A DNA stretch of 64,000 bases from DATBLE01 sp963808815 (GCA_963808815.1 CAWEGI010000004.1:109527-173526), one strand, 5' to 3'; positions 26,539-36,328 are shown, numbered from the stretch's first letter. Numbers and translations: made by a program. The notes: a model not told the origin generated them from the letters alone.

Positions 26539-29109
26539 GTGGCTTTCAACGCTGCGCTCGTTCCCGAGCCCGAGCCCGGGAGGAGCGCCCATGGGCGCTC
26601 GGAGGCGCTCGTCGAGTCCTACCGGCGCCTCGCAGCCGTCTTCCACGAGGTCCTCTCCGAGCAGAGCCCGGAGGCGCTGCTCGATCGCATCGCCGAGGCG
26701 CTCGGCGATCTCGTCCCGCACCAGGACCTGCACATCTACGAGGCCGACGAGCAGCAGCGCGAACTCGTCCCCGTGTTCGCGCTCGGCCCGTGGACCGAGG
26801 AGGTGATGGCGAGTGCGATCCCGTACGGCCAGGGGATCACCGGCTGGGCCGTTGCCCACCGCAGCCCCGTGCTCGCCAATGAGGCGCACCTCGACCCTCG
26901 TGTCGAGTTCGTGCCCGGCACGCCACCCGACCCGGAGGCGCTGATCAGCGTGCCGCTGATCGCCCGCGGCTCGCTGAAGGGTGCGCTGAACATCTACCGC
27001 ATCGGCGAGGACGCGTTCTTCGACCACGACGAGTTCGAGCTCGCCCGCTGGTTCGGCGACGCCGCCGCCCTCGCGATCGACAACGCGCAGATCCGTGCGC
27101 GGCTCGAGCACCTCGCTCACACCGACTCCCTGACCGGTCTCTACAACCACCGCTACTTCCACGAACGGCTCCGCTCGGAACTGAGCCGGGCCGGCCGGGC
27201 GCACGACACCGTCGCGCTGATGATGCTCGACATCGACGACTTCAAGCGCGTGAACGACGTGTGCGGACACGCCCAGGGTGACGAGGTACTTCAGGCGATT
27301 GCGTCCCTGCTCCGCAAGACCTTTCGTGCTTCCGACGTCGTCTGCCGCGTCGGCGGCGAGGAGTTCGCCGTGATCCTGCCCGGGTGCTCGACGGAGGCCG
27401 CCGTCGCCACCGCCGAGCGCCTGACGGCCGGGCTCGGCGGAATCTCGGCCGACGCGGGCGGCCAGGTCACCCTGTCCGTCGGAGTCGCGCTCGGGCCCGA
27501 GCATGCGATGAACACGCGTGAGCTGTTCGCCTTCGCGGAGGCTGCGATGATGACCGCGAAGGCGCAGGGGAAGGACCGGGTCGTCGTCTTCGAGGACCTC
27601 CACGCGGAGCGCCCGCTCGACGGTGACGGCGCACGCGATCTCCGCTCCATCGCGTACCTGAAGCTGCTCCAGAGCCTCACGCAGAAACTCGGCCGACTGA
27701 ACGACGTCACCCAGATCGGCGAGGCGATCGTCGACGAGCTGCGGATGCTCGTCGACTACCACAACTGCATCGTCTACCTGCTCGAGGGGAGACGCCTGCT
27801 GCCGGTCGCGGTCCGCGGGCAGCTCGAGTCCGTTGGGTACGACCGCCTCGAGTTCCAGCTCGGCGAGGGGCTCACCGGCCACGTCGCCGAGGCGGGGAAG
27901 CCGATGCTCGTTGCCAACGTCCTCGAGTCCGACCTCTGCATGCAGCTGACGGAGGGAGCCGGCGACGAGTCGCTGGCCTCGGTGCCCCTCCGGCACGGGC
28001 AGCGCGTTGTCGGGGCGATCACGATGTCGAAGCTCGGCGTCGGACAGCTCGACGACGACGACCTGCGGCTGCTCGAGGTCGTCGCCGGGCATGCGTCGGT
28101 TGCGCTCGAGAACGCGCGGCTCTACGAGTCGGCCCGCCGCGAGGCCGAGAACGCCACCGCCTGGCTCGAGTTCTCCGACGCTCTCTCCGAGGCGCGCTCG
28201 GTCGAGGCTGTCGGCGAGCAGACCGTTTCGACGATCGGCAGCGTGATGGAGGTCGAGCAGGCGTCGATCTGGATCGAGGACGCCGAGGCGGGCAACTTCC
28301 GCTGCCTCGCGTCGCTCGGGTACGACGACGATCCGCGCGCAGCAGCTGTGCCCGGGCTGCGGACGAGCCGGGCGAACGCCATGCGCCTGATCGGCGGCAA
28401 CAAGACCCCGTTCACGATCGGCGCGGGCGAGTTCCGCGAGATCCTCGGCGAGGACGCAGGCACCGCCGTCATCAGTTCGGCGGCGATTGCGCCACTCGAC
28501 GCCGGCTTCGGCATCCGCGGCTGGATCACCGTGCGGGCGCCGGGCGACGACGTGGCCCGCTTCACCGACCAACGGCTGCGCCTGCTCGAAGGCCTCGCCT
28601 ACCGCGCCTCGGTCGCGCTGCAGAAGACCGTGCTGCTCCAGTCCGAGCAGGAGAGCGCCGACGTGACCGGCGCGCTGCTCGAGTTCTCGCGCCGACTCGC
28701 CGGCACGGCCGCCGGCGATCTGCGAGGGCGGATCGTCGAGCTGGCCGGAGAGATGCTGGGCTCGTCACGGACGTGGCTGTGGCTCGAGCAGGGCCGGCCG
28801 GGGACGTTCGCAATCGAGGCGTCCTGGCGCGAGGCCGGAGTCCGGCCGATGGTCCCGGTCGGGAGCGTCGTCGAGCTCGCCGGCACAAGGCAGGCGCTCG
28901 AGCGCGGGATCCCGTTCGTCCTGGAGCCCGGCACCTCCGACCTGGTCCCCGCAGGAGACGACCCACTCGCGGTGGCGCCGGTCGTCCTGCCGTCCGGGCG
29001 GATCGGGTGCATCGCCGCGACCGTCTCCGAGGCGTTCCCGGAGCTGAAGCTCCGCCTGCTCGCCGGCATCGCCAACCAGGCAAGCCTCGCCCTGCACATC
29101 TCCACCTGA
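26539..29109 (+). CDS. Diguanylate cyclase with multiple GAF domains
   Basis: An 856-residue cytosolic signalling protein with the order GAF (about 25-180), GGDEF (190-350), GAF (375-525), GAF (535-680) and a fourth GAF-like domain (695-855). The active site is RVGGEEFAVILPG, so cyclic di-GMP synthesis is expected, and RASD five residues before it matches the RxxD product-inhibition site. The central placement of GGDEF between GAF modules is unusual. GTG start at 26539. It stands alone between cofE and a macrodomain gene; the preceding 69 bp show no clear promoter. An EAL domain is absent. Confidence 0.88.
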   Translation: MAFNAALVPEPEPGRSAHGRSEALVESYRRLAAVFHEVLSEQSPEALLDRIAEALGDLVPHQDLHIYEADEQQRELVPVFALGPWTEEVMASAIPYGQGITGWAVAHRSPVLANEAHLDPRVEFVPGTPPDPEALISVPLIARGSLKGALNIYRIGEDAFFDHDEFELARWFGDAAALAIDNAQIRARLEHLAHTDSLTGLYNHRYFHERLRSELSRAGRAHDTVALMMLDIDDFKRVNDVCGHAQGDEVLQAIASLLRKTFRASDVVCRVGGEEFAVILPGCSTEAAVATAERLTAGLGGISADAGGQVTLSVGVALGPEHAMNTRELFAFAEAAMMTAKAQGKDRVVVFEDLHAERPLDGDGARDLRSIAYLKLLQSLTQKLGRLNDVTQIGEAIVDELRMLVDYHNCIVYLLEGRRLLPVAVRGQLESVGYDRLEFQLGEGLTGHVAEAGKPMLVANVLESDLCMQLTEGAGDESLASVPLRHGQRVVGAITMSKLGVGQLDDDDLRLLEVVAGHASVALENARLYESARREAENATAWLEFSDALSEARSVEAVGEQTVSTIGSVMEVEQASIWIEDAEAGNFRCLASLGYDDDPRAAAVPGLRTSRANAMRLIGGNKTPFTIGAGEFREILGEDAGTAVISSAAIAPLDAGFGIRGWITVRAPGDDVARFTDQRLRLLEGLAYRASVALQKTVLLQSEQESADVTGALLEFSRRLAGTAAGDLRGRIVELAGEMLGSSRTWLWLEQGRPGTFAIEASWREAGVRPMVPVGSVVELAGTRQALERGIPFVLEPGTSDLVPAGDDPLAVAPVVLPSGRIGCIAATVSEAFPELKLRLLAGIANQASLALHIST

Positions 29110-29146
29110 CCGTTCCGGCCGGGGCCGGGCTCGTGGCGTTTCGCAC

Positions 29147-29163
29147 CCAGTCTCTGAGACTGG
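29147..29163. promoter_or_regulatory. 17-bp odd palindrome upstream of the macrodomain gene
   Basis: CCAGTCTC-T-GAGACTGG is a perfect inverted repeat with a one-base centre, 13 bp before the GTG (or 31 bp before the ATG) of the macrodomain gene and 37 bp after the GGDEF gene. The one-base centre argues against an RNA hairpin and for a dimeric protein-binding site. Confidence 0.4.
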
Positions 29164-29176
29164 AACTGCGCCAAGA

Positions 29177-29686
29177 GTGGAACATTTCGTCCACATGCCG
29201 CTGGAGCTGGAGGTCGTGGAGGGTGACATCGCCGCGCTGGACGTGGACGCGGTCGCCAACGCGGCCAATGACCGGCTCTGGATGGGCGCCGGAGTCGCGG
29301 GGGCGCTCAAGCGGGCCGGCGGCGAGGAGATCGAGCGCGAGGCGGTGGCGAAGGGGCCGATCGCGCTCGGAGACGCGGTCGCGACCGGCGCCGGGAGGCT
29401 GCCCGCCCGCTGGGTGATCCACGCAGCTGTGATGGGCCAGGACTTGCGGACGTCGGCGGAGGCGATCGAGAGCGCCACCCAACGAGCCCTCGAGGTCGCG
29501 GACGAGATCGGCGCCGAGTCGCTGGCGCTGCCCGCATTCGGAACCGGTGTCGGCGGGTTCCCGCTGCCCGAGTGCGCGCGGCTCATGGTCGCCGCGGTGC
29601 GCGCCCACGAGCCCCGCACGCTCCGCCGGGTCATCTTCGCCGTCTACGGCCCCGAGGCCGAAGCCGCGTTCAGAAACGCTCTCTGA
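29177..29686 (+). CDS. Macrodomain protein (ADP-ribose binding or hydrolase)
   Basis: A 169-residue stand-alone macrodomain. The ADP-ribose loops are visible as VEGDIAALDVDAVANAAND (binding-site aspartate and asparagine) and SLALPAFGTGVGGFP (phosphate loop), with GAGVAGALKRAGG between them, as in proteins that remove ADP-ribose from proteins or O-acetyl-ADP-ribose. Start is either GTG 29177 or ATG 29195; the latter gives MPLELEVVEGD, the common family start. It converges with and overlaps the F420-type oxidoreductase gene by 17 bp. The partner ADP-ribosyltransferase is not in the window. Confidence 0.87.
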   Translation: MEHFVHMPLELEVVEGDIAALDVDAVANAANDRLWMGAGVAGALKRAGGEEIEREAVAKGPIALGDAVATGAGRLPARWVIHAAVMGQDLRTSAEAIESATQRALEVADEIGAESLALPAFGTGVGGFPLPECARLMVAAVRAHEPRTLRRVIFAVYGPEAEAAFRNAL

Positions 29687-30669
29687 GCTTCGGGACGACG
29701 TCCCGGCAGAACTGGTCGAGGAACCGCAGCTGGTCGTCCCCGGGCGCGTGGAAGACCAGATGGTCGAAGCCGAGCGCGACGTAGTCGCCGATCCGCTCGA
29801 CCACCTCGTCGGCGTCGTTCGAGACGATGAAGCGGCGCTGCGCGATCCCCGGGTTCTCGTACGCGAGCCGCTCGAGCTCGACCGGATCCTCGACGTCGCG
29901 CTTCTGCTCGGGCGTGAGGGCGAGCGGCGCCCAGTACTCGCAGGCCTCGCGCGCGTACTCGAGGTCGTGGTCGTACGAGACCTTGATCTCGATCATCTTC
30001 ACGATCCCGGCGGGGTCGCGACCCGCCGCTGCGCGCCCTCCGCCATGGCCGCGTTCAGCTCTTCGTAGAGCTCGGGTGCCTTGCCGCTCGTGACGATGAA
30101 CCCGTCCCCGATGCGGCCGGCCAGCTTCGCGGCGAGCGGCCCCGAGGCGGCGACGTAGATCGGGACGGGGTCGTCGGGGCGGTCGTAGATCGTCGCTCTC
30201 TCGGTGCGGTAGTACTCGCCCTCGAACGTGACGCGCTCGTCGGTCCAGAGCCGGCGCATCAGGTCGATCGCCTCGGCGAGCCGCAGCCGCCGCTCCTTCG
30301 CGCCCGGCCACTCGAGGCCGGTGGCGGGCGTCTCGTTCAGGGACTCGCCGGTGCCGACGCCCATCCAGATTCGCCCGGGGTTGAGGCAGGCGAGCGTCCC
30401 GAACGCCTGGGCGATCGATCGAGGGGTGGTAGCGCATCGTCGGGGTGAGCACGCTCGTCCCGAGCAGTGCCCGCTCGGTGCGCTCGCCGAGCGCGCCGAG
30501 CCAGGGCAGGCACGCCGGGGCGTGACCGTCCGTCGTGGCGGAACGGCTGGAAGTGGTCGGAGACGCCGACGAGCTCGAGCCCGAGCCGCTCCGCCTCCGT
30601 GGACAGGTCGAGCAGCCGCCGCGGCGGGAACTGCTCCGCCGATGCCTTGTAGCCGAGCTTCAGACCCAC
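29670..30669 (-). CDS. F420-dependent LLM-class oxidoreductase, G6PDH-like (frame-disrupted)
   Basis: A luciferase-like TIM barrel of about 330 residues resembling the F420-dependent glucose-6-phosphate dehydrogenase subfamily (TIGR03557-like). The N terminus is GLKLGYKASAEQFPPRRL, then SDHFQPFRHDG, LNPGRIWMGVGTGESLNE with the F420-binding loop, YVAASGPLAAKLAGRIGDG, and FDHLVFHAPGDDQ at the end. Single-base breaks near 30525, 30420 and 30020 change frame. The start is GTG 30669. In the sequence as given it is in the same frame as the end of cofC with no stop between. Its substrate is unknown. The location beside cofC and fbiC fits an F420 user. Confidence 0.82.
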
Positions 30670-31210
30670 GCGGCCTGCATCCTGCGCGAGGTCGGCGGGC
30701 GTGTCGACGTCGAACGCGAGGCCCGGGAGGTCGACCACGACAGCGGGCACGCCGAGCGCGGCGTGGATCGCGGCGCTTCCGGGCTCGCCGAAACGCGTCG
30801 GGACGAGGCCCGGCGGCCGCATCGCGACCGCGTTCGTTCCGCCGTCCAGGGCCCGCGCGATCGCGATGCCGCGCTCCGGCGTCGCGGCGAGCAGCTCTTC
30901 GACCTCCTCGCCGCGCAGGAAGCGGCAGGTCGGCGGAGACGACCGCGACGAGCGGCGCGTGGACGACGTCGGCCGTCGCCGCTGCGAGCGCGTCGTTCCA
31001 GGCGAGGCCTCCGTCGGCCCATACCTCGTGGCCGTCGATCGGCTCGGCGCTGACAACGGTCACCCGCTCGACGCCTGCCTCCCGCACGGCTCCGACCACC
31101 CGCTCGAGCAGCGTCCGCATCAGCTCGGCGCGCTCGTCGGCCGAGAGCGCGCCGGCCAGGCGGCTCTTCGGATCCCGCGTCTTCAGCGGAATGAGCACGT
31201 GAGCGTCCAC
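30660..31210 (-). CDS. cofC: Phosphoenolpyruvate/2-phospholactate guanylyltransferase (one frame break)
   Basis: CofC (FbiD) activates 2-phospholactate or phosphoenolpyruvate with GTP to feed CofD. Seen are LIPLKTRDPKSRLAGALS at the N terminus (nucleotide loop with the lysine-rich KxxxSRL), VVSADLPL with the metal aspartate, GGTNAVAMRPPG, and FDVDTPADL at the end, all CofC hallmarks. A single-base break near 30925 separates the two halves. GTG start. The frame carrying DTPADL runs straight into the next gene; the other frame stops at 30660, which would give a normal 10-bp overlap. Divergent from fbiC with 35 bp between starts. Confidence 0.88.
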
Positions 31211-31233
31211 GCCGTGACCTTACCGCCCGCACG

Positions 31234-31239
31234 TATGCT
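31234..31239 (+). promoter_or_regulatory. Candidate -10 (TATGCT) of fbiC, leaderless placement
   Basis: TATGCT lies 6 nt before the GTG at 31246, in the 35-bp gap shared by divergent cofC and fbiC. That spacing puts the expected transcription start on the GTG itself. No convincing -35 is visible, so this is tentative. Confidence 0.4.
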
Positions 31240-31245
31240 CATCGC

Positions 31246-33575
31246 GTGCTCGACCGGCCCCTCGAAGAGCTGCTCTCCGAGGCGCGGAGCCTGCGCCGCC
31301 GTCCGGTCGTCACCTACTCGCCCGAAGGTCTTCATCCCGCTGACGAAGCTCTGCCGGGACGTCTGCCACTACTGCACGTTCGCCCGTCCGCCCCGCCGGG
31401 GCGAGCGCGCGTACCTCACGCCCGACGAGGTGCTGGAGATCGCCCGCGCCGGAGCGACGGCCGGCTGCCGGGAGGCGCTGTTCACGCTCGGCGACAAGCC
31501 CGAGCACCGCTACGGCGTCGCGCGCGAGGAGCTCGCCGCCCTGGATTGCGAGACGACGATCGAGTACCTCGCGCGGATGTGCGAGCTCGTCCTCGAAGAG
31601 ACCGGCCTGCTCCCGCACGCGAATCCCGGCGTGATGACGCGCGACGAGCTGGCGGCGCTGCGCGAGGTCACGGCGTCGCAGGGGATCATGCTCGAGACCG
31701 TCTCCGACCGGCTGTCGGAGCGTGGCGGACCGCACTTCGGCTCCCCCGACAAGCGCCCCGCCGCGCGGCTCGAGACGATCCGCCTCGCCGGCGAGCTCCG
31801 CATCCCGTTCACGACCGGGATCCTGATCGGGATCGGCGAGACCCGGGCGGAGCGGATCGAGGCGCTGGAGGCGATCGCCGCGCTGCACCGTGAGCACGGC
31901 CACGTCCAGGAGGTGATCGTCCAGAACTTCCGCGCAAAGCCGGGCACGAAGATGGCCGACCACCCCGAGCCGTGCGCTCGACGACCTGCTCTGGACGGCC
32001 GCGGTCGCACGCCTGGTCCTGCCGCCCGACGTCCACGTCCAGGTGCCGCCGAACCTCAGCTACGACGACTTCCCGCGCCTGCTCGACGCCGGGATCGACG
32101 ACTGGGGCGGCGTCTCGCCGGTGACGATCGACCACGTCAACCCGGAGGCGCCGTGGCCCGAGATCGAGCGGCTGCGGGTCGCGACCGAGGCGGCGCGGGC
32201 TGGCGCTCGCGCCGCGCCTGCCGGTCTACCCGGAGTTCCTCGAGCGGCGGCTGGCTGGCTCCGCGGGTGCTGACGCAGGCGCTGCGCTCGTCGGACGCGC
32301 GACGGCCTCGCGCGCGAGGACGGGTGGTTCGCCGGCGCCGAGACGCCGGTGCCGTTCGTTCCGCGCGACGCGCTGCCGCTCGACACCGCCGACGAGCTCG
32401 GCGAGGACGAGATCGCGCGCCTCTTCGCCGCCCGCGGCGAGGAGCTCCACCGCGTGCTCGCGGCCGCCGACGCTCTGCGCCGCGAGGTGAACGGCGACGA
32501 GGTCAGCTACGTCGTCACGCGGAACGTCAACTACACGAACGTCTGCTACTTCCGGTGCGGCTTCTGCGCGTTCTCGAAGGGGAAGCTGGCCGAGAACCTG
32601 CGCGGCCCTGCGTACGTCGTGCCGACCGAGGAGATCGTGCGCCGCGCCGACGAGGCGTGGGAGCGGGGCGCGGTCGAGATCTGCCTCCAGGGCGGGATCC
32701 ACCCCGGCTTCGACGGCGACTACTACGTCGAGGTCGTGCGAGGCGGTCAAGGCGGCCGTGCCCGGAATCCACGTGCACGCGTTCTCGGCGCTCGAGGTCT
32801 GGCAGGGCGCCGCCACGCTGGGCGAGCCGCTCGACTCCTACCTCGCCCGCCTGCGCGACGCCGGCCTGGCGTCGCTGCCCGGGACGGCGGCCGAGATCCT
32901 CGACGACGAGGTCCGCGCGGTCCTCTGCCCCGACAAGGTGAATACGGCGCAGTGGCTCGAGGTGCACGAGACCGCGCACCGCGCCGGCCTGCGCTCGACG
33001 GCGACGATCATGTTCGGGCACGTCGACACGCCGAGGAGCTGGGCGCGGCACCTGCTGCGCGTCCGCGAGCTTCAGCAGCGCACCGGCGGCTTCACCGAGC
33101 TGGTGCCCGCTGCCCGTTCGTGCACATGGAGGCGCCGATCTACCTGAAGGGCCGGGCGCGCTCGGGCCCGACGTTCCGCGAGGCGCTGCTCGTGCACGCG
33201 GTCGCGCGGCTCGCGCTGCACCCCTGGATCACGAACGTCCAGGCATCCTGGGTGAAGCTCGGGCTCGGACGGTGCTGCGGCCGCCCTGCGCGCCGGAGTC
33301 AACGACCTCGGCGGAACGCTGATGAACGAGTCGATCTCGCGCGCCGCCGGTGCGAGCCACGGCCAGGAGATGCCGCCGGAGCGGATGGAGGAGGCGATCC
33401 GCGCCGCCGGCCGCATTCCGCGGCAGCGGACGACGCTGTACGGCGCCCCGGCGGCGGAGCGCCTCGCCGCTTCGTTCGGCGCGCCCCGCTCGCCGAGCCG
33501 GTCAACCCGCCGGTCGACACGGCGCGCCTGCGCCGCCCGGCGACGCTCGTCCGGCCCGGCCTTGCCGTCGCCTGA
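31246..33575 (+). CDS. fbiC: Bifunctional FO synthase, CofG-CofH fusion (frame-disrupted)
   Basis: Makes the deazaflavin chromophore FO from tyrosine and the pyrimidine intermediate of flavin synthesis, by two radical-SAM halves. The CofG half has CRDVCHYCTF and GDKPEHRYG; the CofH half, beginning near 32400, has CYFRCGFCAFSKGK and CLQGGIHPGFDGDYY, so both CxxxCxxC cluster motifs are intact. The C-terminal NESISRAAGASHGQEM of CofH is present. About 775 residues in total, as in actinobacterial FbiC. Eight or nine single-base breaks (about 31325, 31975, 32205, 32255, 32295, 32745, 33110, 33270, 33485) interrupt it without loss of conserved blocks. GTG start, probably leaderless. Confidence 0.9.
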
Positions 33576-33949
33576 GGACGGCGAACGTCGCGCGGCTGGC
33601 GACCGTGGGCGCCGACGGCCGCCCGCACATCGTCCCGATCTGCTTCGCGATCGACGGCGACACGCTCTACACGGCGGTGGACGAGAAGCCGAAGCGGACG
33701 CGCCGCCTGAAGCGGCTCGCGAACATCGAGGCGAACCCTCGAGTCGAGGTGCTGATCGACCACTACGAGGACGACTGGTCGCGCCTCTGGTGGGTGCGCT
33801 TGCGCGGGACCGCCCGGATCGTGGACGATCGCCGCGCCGTGGAGCTGCTCGCCGCCAAGTACCCGCAGTACGCGCGCCGGCCGCCCACCGGCCCGGTGAT
33901 CGCGGTCACGATCGAGGAGCGGACCGAGTGGACGAGCTCGCCTTCCTGA
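33572..33949 (+). CDS. Split-barrel (PPOX) F420-type enzyme, probable CTG start
   Basis: A 125-residue flavin/deazaflavin split-barrel protein of the Rv0121-like group (TIGR03668-like). Diagnostic stretches are VARLATVGADGRPHIVPI, AVDEKPKRTRRLKRLANI and DHYEDDWSRLWWVRL, which form the cofactor-binding surface. The frame has no ATG, GTG or TTG before the conserved N terminus. A CTG at 33572 overlaps the fbiC stop as CTGA and would give RTANVARLATV. An indel at the end of fbiC is the alternative. It sits directly after fbiC, consistent with F420 use. It overlaps the amidase start by 22 bp. Confidence 0.75.
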   Translation: MRTANVARLATVGADGRPHIVPICFAIDGDTLYTAVDEKPKRTRRLKRLANIEANPRVEVLIDHYEDDWSRLWWVRLRGTARIVDDRRAVELLAAKYPQYARRPPTGPVIAVTIEERTEWTSSPS

Positions 33950-35304
33950 CGGCGATCGAGCAGGCCGATCTCGTCCGGCGCGGCGAGGTCACCTCCGCGG
34001 AGCTGGTCGAGCTGTACCTCGGCCGGATCGAGCGGCTCGACCCCGAGCTGAACGCCTTCGTCACCGTCTGCGCCGAGGAGGCGCGGGCGGCGGCGGCTGC
34101 CGAGCTGCCCGACGGGCCGTTCCGCGGCGTGCCGCTTCCGATCAAGGATCTGAACGAGACGGCCGGGATCCGGACGACCTTCTCCTCGCGGGCGTTCGCC
34201 GACTACGTCCCCGACTTCGACACGGCTGTCGTCCGTCGGCTGAAGGACGCCGGCTTCGTCGTGATCGGGAAGACGAACACGCCCGAGCTGGGTCTGACGG
34301 CCGTGACCGAGTCGGAGCTGAACGGCCCTTGCCGCAACCCATGGGACACGGCTCGCACGCCGGGCGGGTCGAGCGGCGGCGCTGCGGCCGCGGTGGCCGC
34401 GGGCCTCGCGCCTGCGGCCCATGGCAGCGACGGCGGCGGCTCGATCCGCATTCCCGCCTCCTGCTGCGGCCTGTTCGGGATCAAGCCCGCGCGCGGGCGG
34501 GTCTCGCCGGCGCCGTACGGCGGACTGGAGGGATTCTCCACGAGCGGGCCGCTCACGCGCACGGTCGCCGACGCGGCCGCCCTCCTCGACGTGATGGCGG
34601 GGTACGAGACCGGCGACCCGTGGTGGGCACCGCCGCCCGAGCGGCCGTTCGCCGAGGAGGTCGGTCGTGATCCGGGCGGGCTCCGGATCGCCATGACCAC
34701 GACGCCGCCGATCGACGCGCCGGTCGCCGCGGAATGCGTCGAGGCGGCCCGCGACGCGGCCGGCCTGCTCGAGCAGCTCGGCCACTCGGTCGAAGAGGCC
34801 ACCCCGCCCTGGCGCGACTTCGAGCTCTTCGGCGGCTTCATGCGGGTGTGGCAGGTGATGGCGGCGCTCACCGACCGGCCCGTCGAGCTGTTCGAGCCCG
34901 AGACGCGCGCCCTGATCGAGGCGGCATCGCAGGTGAACGCGGTGGAGTACGTGCGGGCCACCGTCGGCCTGCGCGGGGTGTCCCGGCGGATCGTCGCCTT
35001 CCTCGACGACTACGACCTGCTGCTCACCCCGACGCTCGCGCAACCGCCCGTTGCGATCGGAGCGCTCGAAGACGATGACCCGTGGGTGCAATTCGCGAAT
35101 GCCGGGCAGTTCACACCCTTCACGCAGGTGGCGAACATCACCGGCCTGCCGGCCGTCTCGCTGCCTCTCTCCTGGAATGCCGAGGGCCTGCCGATCGGCG
35201 TGCAGCTGGTCGGCCGCCCGGCCGACGAGGCGACCCTGTTCCGGGTCTCCGCCCAGGTCGAGAGAGCGCACCCCTGGCGCGACCGCCGCCCGCCCGTCAG
35301 CTGA
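33928..35304 (+). CDS. Amidase signature family protein
   Basis: A 458-residue Ser-cisSer-Lys amidase. The catalytic lysine is in PLPIKDLNETAG, the glycine-serine loop in TPGGSSGGAAAAVAAG with the cis-serine, and the nucleophile in DGGGSIRIPASCCG. The length and the C-terminal NITGLPAVSLPLSWN match the family. Substrate unknown; the family covers amides, aryl amides, carbamoyl compounds and Gln-tRNA. A GatA role is unlikely because gatB and gatC are absent nearby. GTG start inside the end of the preceding split-barrel gene. Confidence 0.88.
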   Translation: MDELAFLTAIEQADLVRRGEVTSAELVELYLGRIERLDPELNAFVTVCAEEARAAAAAELPDGPFRGVPLPIKDLNETAGIRTTFSSRAFADYVPDFDTAVVRRLKDAGFVVIGKTNTPELGLTAVTESELNGPCRNPWDTARTPGGSSGGAAAAVAAGLAPAAHGSDGGGSIRIPASCCGLFGIKPARGRVSPAPYGGLEGFSTSGPLTRTVADAAALLDVMAGYETGDPWWAPPPERPFAEEVGRDPGGLRIAMTTTPPIDAPVAAECVEAARDAAGLLEQLGHSVEEATPPWRDFELFGGFMRVWQVMAALTDRPVELFEPETRALIEAASQVNAVEYVRATVGLRGVSRRIVAFLDDYDLLLTPTLAQPPVAIGALEDDDPWVQFANAGQFTPFTQVANITGLPAVSLPLSWNAEGLPIGVQLVGRPADEATLFRVSAQVERAHPWRDRRPPVS

Positions 35305-35325
35305 GCCGCCGCGCGCCGGGACGCA

Positions 35326-35372
35326 GGGTTTTTCACAACCAATGCCTGGCACCGAGGGTGTGCCGAAACCCC
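35326..35372. terminator. Nested hairpin between convergent genes
   Basis: GGGTTTTTC (35326-35334) faces GAAACCCC (35365-35372), with an inner GGCAC (35348-35352) / GTGCC (35360-35364) stem. It lies in the 92-bp gap between the amidase stop and the stop of the convergent dehydrogenase, and is AT-richer than its surroundings. Most likely a bidirectional terminator. Confidence 0.5.
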
Positions 35373-35396
35373 ATCGATCCGTGTACAGCCTGCCGT

Positions 35397-36328
35397 TCAG
35401 GCCACGGCGTTCGGCGGCACGGTGCCGTCGAGCAGCACCGCCCGCAGCGCCTCCACGCAGAGCATCCCCATCGCCTCCCGCGTCTCCAGTGTCGCCGATC
35501 CGAGGTGGGGGACGAGGACGACGTTCTCGAGCTCGAGCAGGCCCGGGTGCACCTCCGGCTCGCGCTCGAATACGTCCAGGGCGGCGCCGGCGATTCTCCC
35601 CTCCCGCAGCGCCGTGACGAGCGCCTCCTCGTCGACGATCGGCCCGCGGCTGACGTTGACGAGCACGGCCGACGGCTTCATCTGCGCGAGCGCGGCCGCG
35701 TCGATCAGGTGGCGGCTCTCGTCGGAGAGGGGCAGGTGCAGTGACGACGACGTCGGCGGTGACGAGCAGCTCCTCGAGCGGGATTCCGCTCGAGCGGGTG
35801 CTGTGGATCACGTCCATCCCGTGAGCATCGGCCAACCGGGCTACGGCACGACCGATCCTGCCGTACCCGACCAGGCCGAGCGTGAGCGAAGCGAGTCCTC
35901 GGCCCAGCATCAGGTTCGGCGCCCAGATCCACTGCTCGCCGCGGCGGATCAAGCGGTCGCCCTCGGCCACCCGACGCAGCAGCGCCAGCACGATCGCGAT
36001 CGTCAGCTCGGCGGTCGTCTCGGTCAGGACGTCCGGCGTGTTCGAGACGACGACACCGCGCCGCCGGCAGGCCTCGACGTCCACGTTGTCGATCCCGACG
36101 GCGTAGTCGGCGACGATCCGTAGCTGCGGGCCGGCGGCGTCGAGCAACTCGTCGTCGACCCGATCGGTGAGCATCAGCATCAGCCCGTCCTTGCCCGGCC
36201 ACCCTCGCGAGCAGCTCGTCGCGCGACGGCGGCCAGACCGAATCGTGCACCTCGAGCTCGAACGACCGCTCGAGCTCGGCTCGCACCCGGTCGGGGAAGC
36301 GTCGAGATGCGAAGACGCGCGGCGCTAT
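35397..36328 (-). CDS. D-2-hydroxyacid dehydrogenase (frame-disrupted)
   Basis: An NAD(P)-dependent reductase of the glyoxylate/hydroxypyruvate reductase type, about 310 residues. The Rossmann loop GLVGYGRIGRAVARL, catalytic arginine in VNVSRGPIVDEEAL, glutamate in DVFEREPEV and histidine in LVPHLGSAT are all present; VFASRRFPDRVRAELE is the N terminus. Breaks near 35740 and 36200 change frame. No standard start codon exists; an ATA at 36328 overlaps the upstream TAG, so either the start is non-standard or a base is wrong. Reduces a 2-oxo acid such as glyoxylate or hydroxypyruvate; exact substrate unknown. Confidence 0.8.

Noticed and set aside
26583..26600. 18-bp perfect palindrome GAGCGCCCATGGGCGCTC containing an ATG
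   Set aside because: It lies inside the 5' coding part of the GGDEF protein, its ATG is out of frame, and G/C-only arms are common by chance here.
25582..28572. A 996-residue open frame on the minus strand across cofE and the GGDEF gene
   Set aside because: It is antisense to well recognised proteins; its translation is Arg/Asp/Val-rich without domains, a normal by-product of very GC-rich codon use.
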